The notes beneath the pieces were generated by a model that ran no database searches, was not told the DNA's origin, and saw only the letters and a list, made by a program, of their open reading frames with translations. Below, one piece after another: positions 6,175 through 11,582 of a stretch of 11,582 bases of DNA; the first letter of the stretch is position 1; each line of letters begins with the position of its first letter. This stretch comes from Firmicutes bacterium UBA2595 (lineage in GTDB: Bacteria > Bacillota > Thermincolia > Thermincolales > UBA2595), in assembly GCA_002339745.1 (NCBI GenBank), contig DDKP01000166.1:1-11582 (forward strand), written 5' to 3'. The translations under genes were made by a program, and so were the position numbers.

Positions 6175-7860
6175 TCACATAGATTCCGGGGCGGTCAGGC
6201 CCATCAGGTGTAAAGCCCTGCGCACCACCGTCTGGACGCATTTCACCAGGACAAGACGGGCGTTCTGCAGCTCCAGGCGGTCGGATATTACCCGGTGGCT
6301 GTTGTAGAAGACGTGGAACAAGCCTGCCAGTTCGTGAGCATACCTGGCAATCCGGTGAGGCTCCAGGTTAACCGCGGCTTCGGCAACCTCGTGCGGAAAG
6401 TCGACCATTTTTCTGATGAGTTCCAGTTCGGCAGGCTCTTTCAGGAGTTTTAAATTACACTCACCGGCCGCCGGAACGGTTCCCCCCTTCTCCTGCAACT
6501 GGCGGAAGATACTGCAGATCCTGGCGTGGGCATACTGGATGTAATAAACGGGGTTTTCCGCAGACTGGGACTTGGCCAGGTCCATATCAAAGTCAAGGTG
6601 GCTGTCAGCGCTGCGCATCACAAAGAAATACCTGGCGGCATCCCTGCCGACTTCCGCCATTAGGTCTTCCAGGGTGACGAATTCGCCTGAACGCTTCGAC
6701 ATACGGATTATTTCCCCGCCCTTGAACAGGCGGACCAGCTGCATTATTACAATATCAAGGCAGTCTGGATCATAGCCCAGGGCCTTCATGGCCCCTTTGA
6801 GACGCTTGACATGACCGTGATGGTCAGCTCCCCAAATGTTGATGACCCAGGCAAATCCGCGGTCAAATTTGTTTTTATGATAGGCAATATCTGCCGCAAA
6901 ATAGGTTGGAACACCGTTGCTGCGGACTACCACTTCGTCTTTTTCATCCCCGAATTCAGTTGTTTTAAACCATAATGCCCCTTCGTTTTCGTAAATATAT
7001 CCCCTGGATTGCAGATCGTCCAGCACGGCGTCCAGGGCGCCGGAATCGTGCAGCGACTGCTCGCTGAACCATACGTCGTATTCTACGCCGAATTCCTTTA
7101 GAGTATTTTTAATCGCCTGCAGTTTTTCTTCCAGTGCGTATTGAATCATAATCTCCCTGCGCAGCGACGGTTCCATAACGAGGTACTTGTCCCCGTCCCT
7201 TTCTATGAGCCTTTTAACCGTGTCAATGATATCCTGTCCATGATAACCATCCTCGGGAAAGACCACATCCCGCCCATGCTGCTGGAGATACCTGGCTTCC
7301 ATGGATTTTCCAAGGTTTTCAATTTGATTTCCGGCGTCATTTATGTAAAATTCCCTAGTTACCGCAAAACCTGCCGCCTGCAAGAGATTAGCCATAGTAT
7401 CTCCCAGTGCGGCGCCTCTGGCATTTCCCATATGAAGCAAACCCGTGGGATTGGCGCTCACAAACTCTACCTGGACCTTTTTGCCCTGCCCGGCATCGCT
7501 GTTCCCGTAGCGGTCACCCTGGTCCTCTATCCGGGGGAGAACCTCGTATACCCAGTCACTGTTCAAGTAAAAATTAATAAACCCGGGTCCGGCAATCTCT
7601 ATCCTGTCCACCCAGGCGCCTTGAGGTTCAATGTAAGAGTTTATCATTTCCGCGACCTGTCTGGGCTGCATTTTGGCCTGCCGCGCCAACAGCATCGCTA
7701 TGTTGGTGGCAAAATCCCCGTGTTCTTTTTCCCTGGGCACTTCAAGAATATATTCGGGAAGGGCCTCATAATCCAGCTTTCCTTCCGCTCTGGCTTTTTC
7801 AGCAGCCTGCCGGATAGCAAGTATAATCTGGTTTTTCACCGATTCCAAAACAGACTTCAT
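6175..7860 (-). CDS. argS: Arginyl-tRNA synthetase
   Basis: Class I aminoacyl-tRNA synthetase that charges tRNA-Arg with arginine using ATP. The 561-residue length is normal. In order: N-terminal Add-1 domain (about 1-110) that binds the tRNA D-loop; Rossmann catalytic core with the first signature NPTGLLHMGNARG (137-149, HMGN in place of HIGH, a variant seen in clostridial enzymes); FYINDAGNQ (171-179); WGADHHGH (343-350); second signature RMSKRSGEFV (386-395, the KMSKS equivalent); and a C-terminal DALR-type anticodon-binding domain (about 435-561) with QYAHARICS and YNSHRVI elements. ATG lies 1 nt after the TAG of the DUF1934 gene, and its ribosome site GAGGGAGG is inside that gene, so translation is coupled. 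This ywiB-argS pairing is also found in B. subtilis. Confidence 0.97.
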   Translation of the reverse strand: MKSVLESVKNQIILAIRQAAEKARAEGKLDYEALPEYILEVPREKEHGDFATNIAMLLARQAKMQPRQVAEMINSYIEPQGAWVDRIEIAGPGFINFYLNSDWVYEVLPRIEDQGDRYGNSDAGQGKKVQVEFVSANPTGLLHMGNARGAALGDTMANLLQAAGFAVTREFYINDAGNQIENLGKSMEARYLQQHGRDVVFPEDGYHGQDIIDTVKRLIERDGDKYLVMEPSLRREIMIQYALEEKLQAIKNTLKEFGVEYDVWFSEQSLHDSGALDAVLDDLQSRGYIYENEGALWFKTTEFGDEKDEVVVRSNGVPTYFAADIAYHKNKFDRGFAWVINIWGADHHGHVKRLKGAMKALGYDPDCLDIVIMQLVRLFKGGEIIRMSKRSGEFVTLEDLMAEVGRDAARYFFVMRSADSHLDFDMDLAKSQSAENPVYYIQYAHARICSIFRQLQEKGGTVPAAGECNLKLLKEPAELELIRKMVDFPHEVAEAAVNLEPHRIARYAHELAGLFHVFYNSHRVISDRLELQNARLVLVKCVQTVVRRALHLMGLTAPESM

Positions 7861-7861
7861 G

Positions 7862-8284
7862 CTACGCCTCCCTCACGGTAAGTGACAGCTTATTATCACT
7901 TATCTTATTATTTTCAACTTCTAATTCATATTCAAGGTTAATACTGCCGCCCATATCCGTCAAGTTAACCTCTACTTTAGAAGGTATAACCGCTATAAAC
8001 ATAACCCCGTAAGGAGTAATATAGTTTCCCTGGTGACGGCGGCCTTCTTCGAAAATCTGTCGTTGTTGAGAACACCCCATCCTGTTTAAAGTTACCCTTT
8101 CGGGCTCTGCCTTCAAAGAAGTGGTTGTCCCCGGCATGCCTGTAACTTCAGACTCGTTATAGATAATAAAGTAGGCCCCTTTTTTGAAATAGTAGCTGCC
8201 GGTGGTAATAAGTTCCTGTACATCAACTTCACCATATTCATTTACTTGAGTACCTGTTACGGATATAACGACGTCTTTACCCAT
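7862..8284 (-). CDS. ywiB: DUF1934 (YwiB-like) beta-barrel protein
   Basis: A 140-residue cytoplasmic protein of the DUF1934 family, YwiB-like, predicted to form a small calycin-type beta barrel; no biochemical role is established. Family-like elements are the opening strand VVISVTGTQ (5-13), YYFKKGAYFIIYNESEVTGMPGT (about 31-53), the KAEPERVTLNRMG strand-turn (58-70), a GNYITPYG segment (about 86-93), and the closing strands INLEYELEVENNKISDNKLS (114-133). ATG is preceded by GGGGAAAGG (8294-8302) with a 9-nt spacer. It is the first gene of the minus-strand operon, behind a TGn-extended -10 promoter, and overlaps the ribosome site of argS. Assignment rests on protein pattern plus the argS linkage. 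Confidence 0.85.
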   Translation of the reverse strand: MGKDVVISVTGTQVNEYGEVDVQELITTGSYYFKKGAYFIIYNESEVTGMPGTTTSLKAEPERVTLNRMGCSQQRQIFEEGRRHQGNYITPYGVMFIAVIPSKVEVNLTDMGGSINLEYELEVENNKISDNKLSLTVREA

Positions 8285-8315
8285 GACCCACAGCCTTTCC
8301 CCGGTCTATTTAAAT

Positions 8316-8324
8316 ATTATACCA
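8316..8324 (-). promoter_or_regulatory. Extended -10 promoter of the ywiB-argS operon
   Basis: On the minus strand TGGTATAAT: a perfect TATAAT (8316-8321) with the TGn extension (8322-8324). The -35 region 17 nt upstream (GTGTAG) is poor, as is common with extended -10 promoters. Transcription would begin near 8309, giving a leader of about 25 nt. Confidence 0.7.
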
Positions 8325-8359
8325 GAAAAAGACCCGAACTACACTAAAATTGTTTCACG

Positions 8360-8431
8360 GCGGTTTACTTGGAGCCGCTCGCCACTGAGTTTCCTTTTAT
8401 GACCGTTGACCACCGAAAAGCGGCTGTTAAC
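8360..8431 (+). promoter_or_regulatory. 21-bp phased direct repeats, LytTR-type site candidate (OFA transporter)
   Basis: Four 9-mers at exact 21-bp spacing: GCGGTTTAC (8360), GCCACTGAG (8381), ACCGTTGAC (8402) and GCTGTTAAC (8423). Three share GTTnAC; the 8381 copy is degenerate. The known LytTR pattern is a 9-bp direct repeat [TA][AC][CA]GTTN[AG][TG] with about 12-bp gaps; the 8402 copy fits best (8 of 9). The array lies between the divergent ywiB promoter and the plus-strand leader of the OFA gene, so it could also influence ywiB-argS. A stronger array of the same period lies at 10045-10116, which supports this weaker one. Confidence 0.5.
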
Positions 8432-8462
8432 CCCAAATCAAGTGCGGCATTCCGAAACTTCA

Positions 8463-8470
8463 TATACAAT
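8463..8470 (+). promoter_or_regulatory. Candidate -10 element downstream of the first phased array
   Basis: TATACAAT, readable as TACAAT at 8465-8470 (5 of 6 to TATAAT). The hexamer 17 nt upstream (GTGCGG) does not resemble a -35, as expected for an activator-dependent promoter. It begins about 40 bp after the start of the last repeat unit, as in the second array. Transcription would start near 8476. Confidence 0.35.
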
Positions 8471-8479
8471 AATAGCAAA

Positions 8480-8505
8480 AGAGTCCAGAGGCCCAGAGTC
8501 CAGAG
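8480..8505 (+). repeat. 11-bp direct repeat in the OFA leader
   Basis: AGAGTCCAGAG occurs at 8480-8490 and again at 8495-8505 (15-bp period). The second copy runs into the 5' arm of the following terminator. AGAGGCCC between the copies could also pair, with one G-U pair, with the terminator's distal arm GGGTCTCT, offering a competing fold. Confidence 0.6.
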
Positions 8506-8552
8506 ACCGGCACATAGTGCCGGTTTTAAACTTTGGGTCTCTTTTTCTTTTT
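8502..8552 (+). terminator. Intrinsic terminator 1 in the OFA leader
   Basis: Inner perfect hairpin CCGGCAC-ATA-GTGCCGG (8507-8523) followed by TTTT. An alternative outer stem AGAGACC/GGTCTCT (8502-8508 with 8536-8542) encloses it and is followed by TTTTCTTTTT. Either form can act as a rho-independent terminator for plus-strand transcription. Confidence 0.65.
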
Positions 8553-8593
8553 ACAAATTCTATAAAGTCAAGTCCGGAGGCATTTTGCCCGGA

Positions 8594-8621
8594 GGCTGTT
8601 ACACAATGTAACAGCCTTTTT
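8594..8621 (+). terminator. Intrinsic terminator 2 in the OFA leader
   Basis: Perfect 10-bp stem GGCTGTTACA/TGTAACAGCC (8594-8603 and 8607-8616) with a 3-nt loop, followed by TTTTT (8617-8621). A textbook terminator on the plus strand, 107 nt before the OFA start codon, with no complete gene before it. The rest of the gap, 8622-8714, shows no recognisable promoter by eye. Confidence 0.8.
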
Positions 8622-8652
8622 CGTGTCATGACGGGCCCTCAAACAATTCATA

Positions 8653-8675
8653 AGGGGGGATTACCGATGGGCTAA
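8653..8675 (+). other. Ribosome site with a two-codon mini-ORF (Met-Gly-stop)
   Basis: AGGGGGGA (8653-8660), a 6-nt spacer, then ATG GGC TAA (8667-8675). The site is as good as those of real genes in this window, but it serves only a start-stop-like dipeptide 52 nt before the transporter start. It may be a remnant of a lost gene, a ribosome-loading element in the leader, or chance. Confidence 0.3.
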
Positions 8676-8714
8676 TTTTAGATGGTCGGTTTGGTCTCAT
8701 GGATAAAAATTATT

Positions 8715-8721
8715 GGAGGTG
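8715..8721 (+). promoter_or_regulatory. Ribosome binding site deciding the OFA transporter start
   Basis: GGAGGTG with a 6-nt spacer to ATG 8728-8730. It rules out the in-frame TTG at 8713, which precedes this site. Confidence 0.85.
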
Positions 8722-8727
8722 TTTACA

Positions 8728-9993
8728 ATGAGTAAACCAAGTAACTTAAGAGGCTGGATTGTTACCTTTTCGGGTACGGCAATCAACCTCTGTCTTGGAG
8801 TCTTATACGCATGGAGTGTTATTGGCAAAGCCCTTACAAAAGAATGGGGCTGGTCGGCGGCCAAGGCCAATATACCTTATTCCATTGCCTGTGGAGTATT
8901 TGCCATTACGATGGTATTAGGCGGCAGGCTGCAGGATAAAATAGGCCCCCGGATAGTGGCAACCCTCGGCGGTGTGTTTATCGGCGCCGGAATGATTCTC
9001 TCCGGTATAGCAACTCCGGAAAGTATTTTCCCAATGATAATCGGTTTTGGAATCCTGGCCGGTACCGGCATGGGATTTGGATACGCTTCGGCAACCCCAC
9101 CTGCGCAGAAATGGTTCCCCCCTTATAAGAAAGGTTTGATTACAGGTCTGGTGGTCGCCGGTTACGGCTGCGCCTCAGTTTACCTGGCCCCGCTTACCAC
9201 AAACCTGCTGGGCAATTTCGGGATTAACAAGACTTACATGATTCTTGGTGTATTTTTCCTGATCGCCATTAGCATGTTTTCCCAAAACCTGAAAAACCCA
9301 CCAGTCGGTTTTATCCCTCCCGGTATGCCCCCGGAGGGCAGCGCCAATCATAAACCCGCTGGACACCAGTACGATTGGCATGAAATGGTAAAAACCCCGC
9401 AGTTCTATCTTCTCTGGTTGATGTTCTGCTTCGGTTCATTCGCAGGTCTGATGGTTATCGGAAGTTTGGCCAAAATGGCCGCTATACAGAACCCTGCCAC
9501 TCAACTGGCTCCTATCTTTGTCGCCATACTTGCGGCCGGAAACGCAGGTGGCCGGATTGCGGCAGGTTTCCTCTCCGATAAACTTGGCCGTACCCGGACC
9601 ATACTTCTGGTAGCTTTAGGTCAAGCGGCCGTCCTGTTCCTATTCAAGCACTTTACCAATGATCTGCTGCTGGCCCTCGGTTCTGCTTCTGTCGGAGCCT
9701 TCTACGGCGCTAACCTTGCCCTGTTCCCGTCAACAACCGCCGACTACTACGGCACCAAAAACCTGGGAGTAAACTATGGTCTTGTATTCACCTCCTGGGG
9801 TGTAGGCGGCATTTTCGGCGGGATGGTGGCCGGCAAAATCTTCGACCTGACTCAAAGTTATCATGCATCCTTCATGGTCGCAGTTGTCCTCTGCTTACTG
9901 CAGGCAGCTCTTACCTTTATCACTAAAGCGCCCAAGAGTCTGGTGATTTCCAAAAAGATCCCGGTTGCGGTCAACCCGCTGACCAAGGATTAA
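8728..9993 (+). CDS. MFS transporter, oxalate/formate antiporter (OFA) family
   Basis: A 421-residue, 12-helix major facilitator of the OFA group, whose characterised members move oxalate/formate, pyruvate or lactate across the cytoplasmic membrane. OFA traits: helix 1 with CLGVLYAWSVIGKAL (22-36) followed by EWGWS; motif A in loop 2-3 (GGRLQDKIGPR, 65-75); KGLITGLVVAGYGCAS (135-150) leading into helix 5; a cytoplasmic linker at about 187-222; and the loop 8-9 motif GRIAAGFLSDKLGR (275-288) with Arg276, the place of the substrate-binding Arg of OxlT helix 8. Helix 11 (about 346-368) contains no Lys, unlike OxlT with its Lys355, so a monocarboxylate such as formate, lactate or pyruvate is likelier than oxalate (inference). 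It stands as a single gene between a leader with two terminators and its own terminator. Substrate unproven. Confidence 0.88.
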   Translation: MSKPSNLRGWIVTFSGTAINLCLGVLYAWSVIGKALTKEWGWSAAKANIPYSIACGVFAITMVLGGRLQDKIGPRIVATLGGVFIGAGMILSGIATPESIFPMIIGFGILAGTGMGFGYASATPPAQKWFPPYKKGLITGLVVAGYGCASVYLAPLTTNLLGNFGINKTYMILGVFFLIAISMFSQNLKNPPVGFIPPGMPPEGSANHKPAGHQYDWHEMVKTPQFYLLWLMFCFGSFAGLMVIGSLAKMAAIQNPATQLAPIFVAILAAGNAGGRIAAGFLSDKLGRTRTILLVALGQAAVLFLFKHFTNDLLLALGSASVGAFYGANLALFPSTTADYYGTKNLGVNYGLVFTSWGVGGIFGGMVAGKIFDLTQSYHASFMVAVVLCLLQAALTFITKAPKSLVISKKIPVAVNPLTKD

Positions 9994-10005
9994 TTTAATA
10001 CCGTT

Positions 10006-10037
10006 CCGCCCCAGAATAGAACCGAGGGGCGGTTTTT
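10006..10037 (+). terminator. Intrinsic terminator of the OFA transporter gene
   Basis: Perfect 7-bp stem CCGCCCC (10006-10012) and GGGGCGG (10026-10032), 13-nt loop, then TTTTT (10033-10037), 13 nt after the stop codon. It separates the transporter from the downstream membrane genes. Confidence 0.85.
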
Positions 10038-10044
10038 CCTTGGA

Positions 10045-10116
10045 ACCGGTTAACCCCACGATCTAGCCGTTCATGCCACACTTTCGGCCGTTCACCCCCA
10101 AAAAACGACCGTTCAA
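10045..10116 (+). promoter_or_regulatory. 21-bp phased direct repeats, LytTR-type binding array candidate
   Basis: Four 9-mers at exact 21-bp spacing: ACCGGTTAA (10045, degenerate), GCCGTTCAT (10066), GCCGTTCAC (10087) and ACCGTTCAA (10108). The last three share CCGTTCA without a mismatch, separated by unrelated 12-bp gaps. This matches the known LytTR response-regulator pattern [TA][AC][CA]GTTN[AG][TG] (8 of 9 for the 10066 and 10108 copies, 7 of 9 for 10087) repeated with 12-bp gaps, two helical turns apart. It sits just upstream of a weak promoter, where an activator would bind. No LytTR regulator gene is visible in the window. Confidence 0.65.
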
Positions 10117-10123
10117 CAAAAAA

Positions 10124-10152
10124 TAAGTGCTTTTTGTCACTACAAGGATAAT
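10124..10152 (+). promoter_or_regulatory. Candidate activator-dependent promoter of the membrane gene pair
   Basis: GATAAT (10147-10152, 5 of 6) with a 17-nt gap to a non-consensus -35 (TAAGTG, 10124-10129), 7 bp after the last repeat of the phased array. Transcription would start near 10159 and give a leader of about 100 nt. A neighbouring AATAAT (10150) could serve instead. Confidence 0.45.
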
Positions 10153-10204
10153 AATTAAATTGGATATTTGTCTGCCCATAATTAAGCATGCTGTTGGGGG
10201 TGAG

Positions 10205-10232
10205 TTTTCAGCAGTATAAGATTGTCTGAAAA
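10205..10232 (+). repeat. Leader inverted repeat before the small membrane gene
   Basis: TTTTCAG (10205-10211) and CTGAAAA (10226-10232) with a 14-nt loop, ending 15 nt before the ribosome site. It could fold in the mRNA leader but is AT-rich and weak; no T tract makes it a terminator. Confidence 0.35.
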
Positions 10233-10259
10233 TCCTAGGTTTTTCTTGGGGGGAGAAAC

Positions 10260-10508
10260 ATGGATGAGAAAAGGGAAATATCTGAACATGCCTTGCTGTC
10301 ATTAGAAAGGCAAACTGCCAGGTTGATTGAGATCCTAAAAGTTACTGTAATTGTCCTGTTCACCGTATTGCTGTCAGTCCCGGTCCTTGGAGCCTTCTTT
10401 GGCTTGGGCAAAGTCACCCATTACACCGGCGCCGCATGGAGCGGTGTGTGGCTTTACGGTTTACTGGCGGTTTATGCGGTAAACTATTGGTGGAGCATCA
10501 TGGATTAA
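10260..10508 (+). CDS. Small two-helix membrane protein, unknown
   Basis: An 82-residue protein not recognised from any named family. A charged, probably amphipathic N-terminal helix (EKREISEHALLSLERQTARL, 3-22) precedes a first membrane helix at about 27-49 (with a Pro41 kink) and a second, aromatic-rich helix at about 58-80 (VWLYGLLAVYAVNYWW). By the positive-inside rule the basic N-terminus should be cytosolic. ATG is preceded by GGGGGGAG (10248-10255) with a short 4-nt spacer. The gene is first after the phased repeat array and ends 2 nt before the next start codon, so the two products are probably made together and may form one complex, the small one acting as an accessory subunit (inference). 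Confidence 0.75.
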   Translation: MDEKREISEHALLSLERQTARLIEILKVTVIVLFTVLLSVPVLGAFFGLGKVTHYTGAAWSGVWLYGLLAVYAVNYWWSIMD

Positions 10509-10510
10509 TT

Positions 10511-11494
10511 ATGAACAGGCGGGCTTTCAACACCGTTATCGCGATTACTCTTTCACTGATACTAGCAACCGGAAACCTGGCAGGCTTACATTACATTGAC
10601 AAATCAATAGGTCCGGGAAACGTTCAGGTCATTCGCACAGCCCTGGACATTAATGCGCAAAAGTTTACCCAATGGTCCTTTGGGCTTATTCCCAATATAA
10701 AAACTGTTCCCGAGTCAGAGGCCGCGGAGCAAAGGATGCGTGTCTGGGCAAGGCCCGGCGATTATGCCGGGGCAGAGTTTTTGGGTATCACATTTGGCCT
10801 TTCGGCAATCATGTGGTTCACCTGGATCAATTTCCTGGGTTTCCCGGGGAACATGCTGCTGGTAAGACAGCGGCTGCTGGCTCTCCTGGCAGCAGCAATA
10901 CTGACAATATCAGCCAACCTCATGTTTGCCAGGATGACTACCGAATTTTCTTCTTTCAACAATATCCTGAGCACAGCTTTTGGCTATTTTTCACTGGGGC
11001 TTAATGCAGGCGGGATTTGGTTTATACATCTGCTGGGGCGCTTGGGAATTGGTCAGCTTGAATCCAGGCCTTCGATACCGCCCAACCATACGAAAGACGA
11101 AAAACTTTCGGCGCTGCTGATGAGTCTTGTAATCGCATTTATTATAGGAAGCATTTTCCGGCGGGTTAACCTGACCCTGCCGAATCTTCCGTTCGATTAT
11201 GTAATATGGGCCATTACGACAATCGTGTTCTTCAATTATTATGGTTACCTCCCATCTAAGTGGATCAAGGGCGAGAGGCCCTTCGGAATAGTTATAAGCA
11301 TCGGGGCAACCGTCATCACCGTGTTTGTCTGGGTGGGGGTCCAGTATTTCACCGGCGGGTCCATTGGCGCAGGCCTGTTTACTGACGCCGGTAGTCCGGG
11401 CTTGTCCCTGATGCTCTCGTTCTGGCTGCTCTTCTGGCTCATCGTAACCAACTTTATGGGCAAAACCAGCCCTCTCCGCACCCGTGCCAGGTAA
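10511..11494 (+). CDS. Multi-pass membrane protein of unknown function (about 8 helices)
   Basis: A 327-residue integral membrane protein with no recognised family. Helices are judged by eye at about 6-27, 88-110, 121-140, 153-176, 199-217, 229-247, 258-280 and 298-316. A polar segment at 28-86, probably extracytoplasmic, lies between helices 1 and 2, and a charged loop (about 182-198) follows helix 4. Charged residues are rare inside helices, with no obvious transporter, rhomboid, heme or quinone motif and no Cys pair. The frame is open further upstream to an ATG at 10436, but that would overlap the small gene by 73 bp. ATG 10511, 2 nt after its stop, fits coupled translation, although it has no ribosome site of its own (GGTGGAG ends about 20 nt away). 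Co-regulation with the OFA transporter is suggested by the shared phased repeats. Confidence 0.75.
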   Translation: MNRRAFNTVIAITLSLILATGNLAGLHYIDKSIGPGNVQVIRTALDINAQKFTQWSFGLIPNIKTVPESEAAEQRMRVWARPGDYAGAEFLGITFGLSAIMWFTWINFLGFPGNMLLVRQRLLALLAAAILTISANLMFARMTTEFSSFNNILSTAFGYFSLGLNAGGIWFIHLLGRLGIGQLESRPSIPPNHTKDEKLSALLMSLVIAFIIGSIFRRVNLTLPNLPFDYVIWAITTIVFFNYYGYLPSKWIKGERPFGIVISIGATVITVFVWVGVQYFTGGSIGAGLFTDAGSPGLSLMLSFWLLFWLIVTNFMGKTSPLRTRAR

Positions 11495-11523
11495 AGACTG
11501 GGGCCTGGGGCGGCAACAATCCG

Positions 11524-11582
11524 ATGAGAGATAGTTTGAGAGGCAGGTATATTCCTGTGACTGAAGGACGGGCAGGTATGTT
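11524..11582 (+). CDS. Possible start of a further gene cut by the window edge
   Basis: An open frame begins at ATG 11524 (MRDSLRGRYIPVTEGRAG...) and has no stop before the edge. GGGGCGG lies about 10 nt or more upstream, a weak ribosome site. GTG 11557 in the same frame, with GAGAGGCAGG before it, is another possible start. With about 19 codons visible no family can be named, and the open frame may be chance. No terminator is visible between 11494 and here. Confidence 0.25.
   Translation, partial: MRDSLRGRYIPVTEGRAGM

Noticed and set aside
7141..7881. Long open frame (246 codons) on the plus strand
   Set aside because: It lies antisense to argS, which is clearly coding with intact signatures; the frame has no family pattern and no proper ribosome site.
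8585..8611. Leader peptide TTG...TAA ending inside terminator 2, with GGAGG 4 nt upstream
   Set aside because: Non-ATG start with tight spacing, no repeated regulatory codons, and the stop falls inside the terminator hairpin by necessity of its sequence; likely chance.
8476..8727. T-box or other known riboswitch in the OFA leader
   Set aside because: No T-box sequence (GGGTGGnACCGCG) or other recognisable riboswitch core was found, only terminator hairpins.
10436..10510. Upstream extension of the large membrane protein to ATG 10436
   Set aside because: It would overlap the small membrane gene by 73 bp, adds residues without a membrane signal, and ATG 10511 two bases after the previous stop fits coupling better.
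1..11582. tRNA or rRNA genes, CRISPR arrays, insertion sequences or phage genes
   Set aside because: No cloverleaf, regular spacer array, transposase or integrase pattern was seen on either strand.

Overview
The window looks like chromosome from a spore-forming Bacillota, most likely an anaerobic clostridium-like lineage of the Desulfotomaculum/Pelotomaculum kind. The phylum call rests on gene order: the left 8.3 kb carries, on the minus strand, ywiB (DUF1934) - argS - rpoE (RNA polymerase delta) - pyrG - [sppA - Yip1-like gene] - spo0F - [zinc-ribbon protein] - fba. The backbone rpoE-pyrG-spo0F-fba is the one known from Bacillus subtilis. The three bracketed genes are additions to it. The narrower lineage guess comes from protein style and the OFA transporter and is an inference.

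Left block (1-8324, all minus strand). A TGn-extended -10 promoter at about 8316 starts ywiB-argS, which are translationally coupled with a 1-nt gap. rpoE follows and ends in a hairpin terminator. pyrG then has its own near-consensus sigma-A promoter (TTGACA-N17-TAGAAT). sppA and the Yip1 gene form a tight pair. spo0F has a candidate sigma-H promoter upstream. The zinc-ribbon gene and fba complete the row; fba runs off the left edge. The block combines housekeeping (CTP synthesis, arginyl-tRNA, glycolysis/gluconeogenesis), transcription (delta) and entry into sporulation (Spo0F). Many of these genes use a run of G (GGGGG to GGGGGG) as Shine-Dalgarno sequence.

Right block (8325-11582, plus strand). 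A 440-bp intergenic region leads to an MFS transporter of the oxalate/formate antiporter (OFA) type, which ends in a good terminator. After 220 bp come a small two-helix membrane protein and an unrecognised membrane protein of about eight helices, probably co-translated. The next gene may begin at the extreme right edge.

The most interesting signal is regulatory. Upstream of both plus-strand units lies an array of 9-bp direct repeats around the core CCGTTNA, placed at exact 21-bp intervals: 8360/8381/8402/8423 and 10045/10066/10087/10108, some copies degenerate. Core, 9-bp length and 12-bp gaps fit the published binding pattern of LytTR-family response regulators. A plausible -10 element lies about 40 bp beyond the start of the last unit in both cases. 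LytTR regulators are known to control pyruvate or related organic-acid transporters in other bacteria (YpdB-yhjX in E. coli, LytT-pftAB in B. subtilis). The inference is a small LytTR regulon joining the OFA transporter with the unknown membrane pair. In the OFA leader, two intrinsic terminators stand between the proposed promoter and the gene, implying either a short RNA or an attenuated leader.
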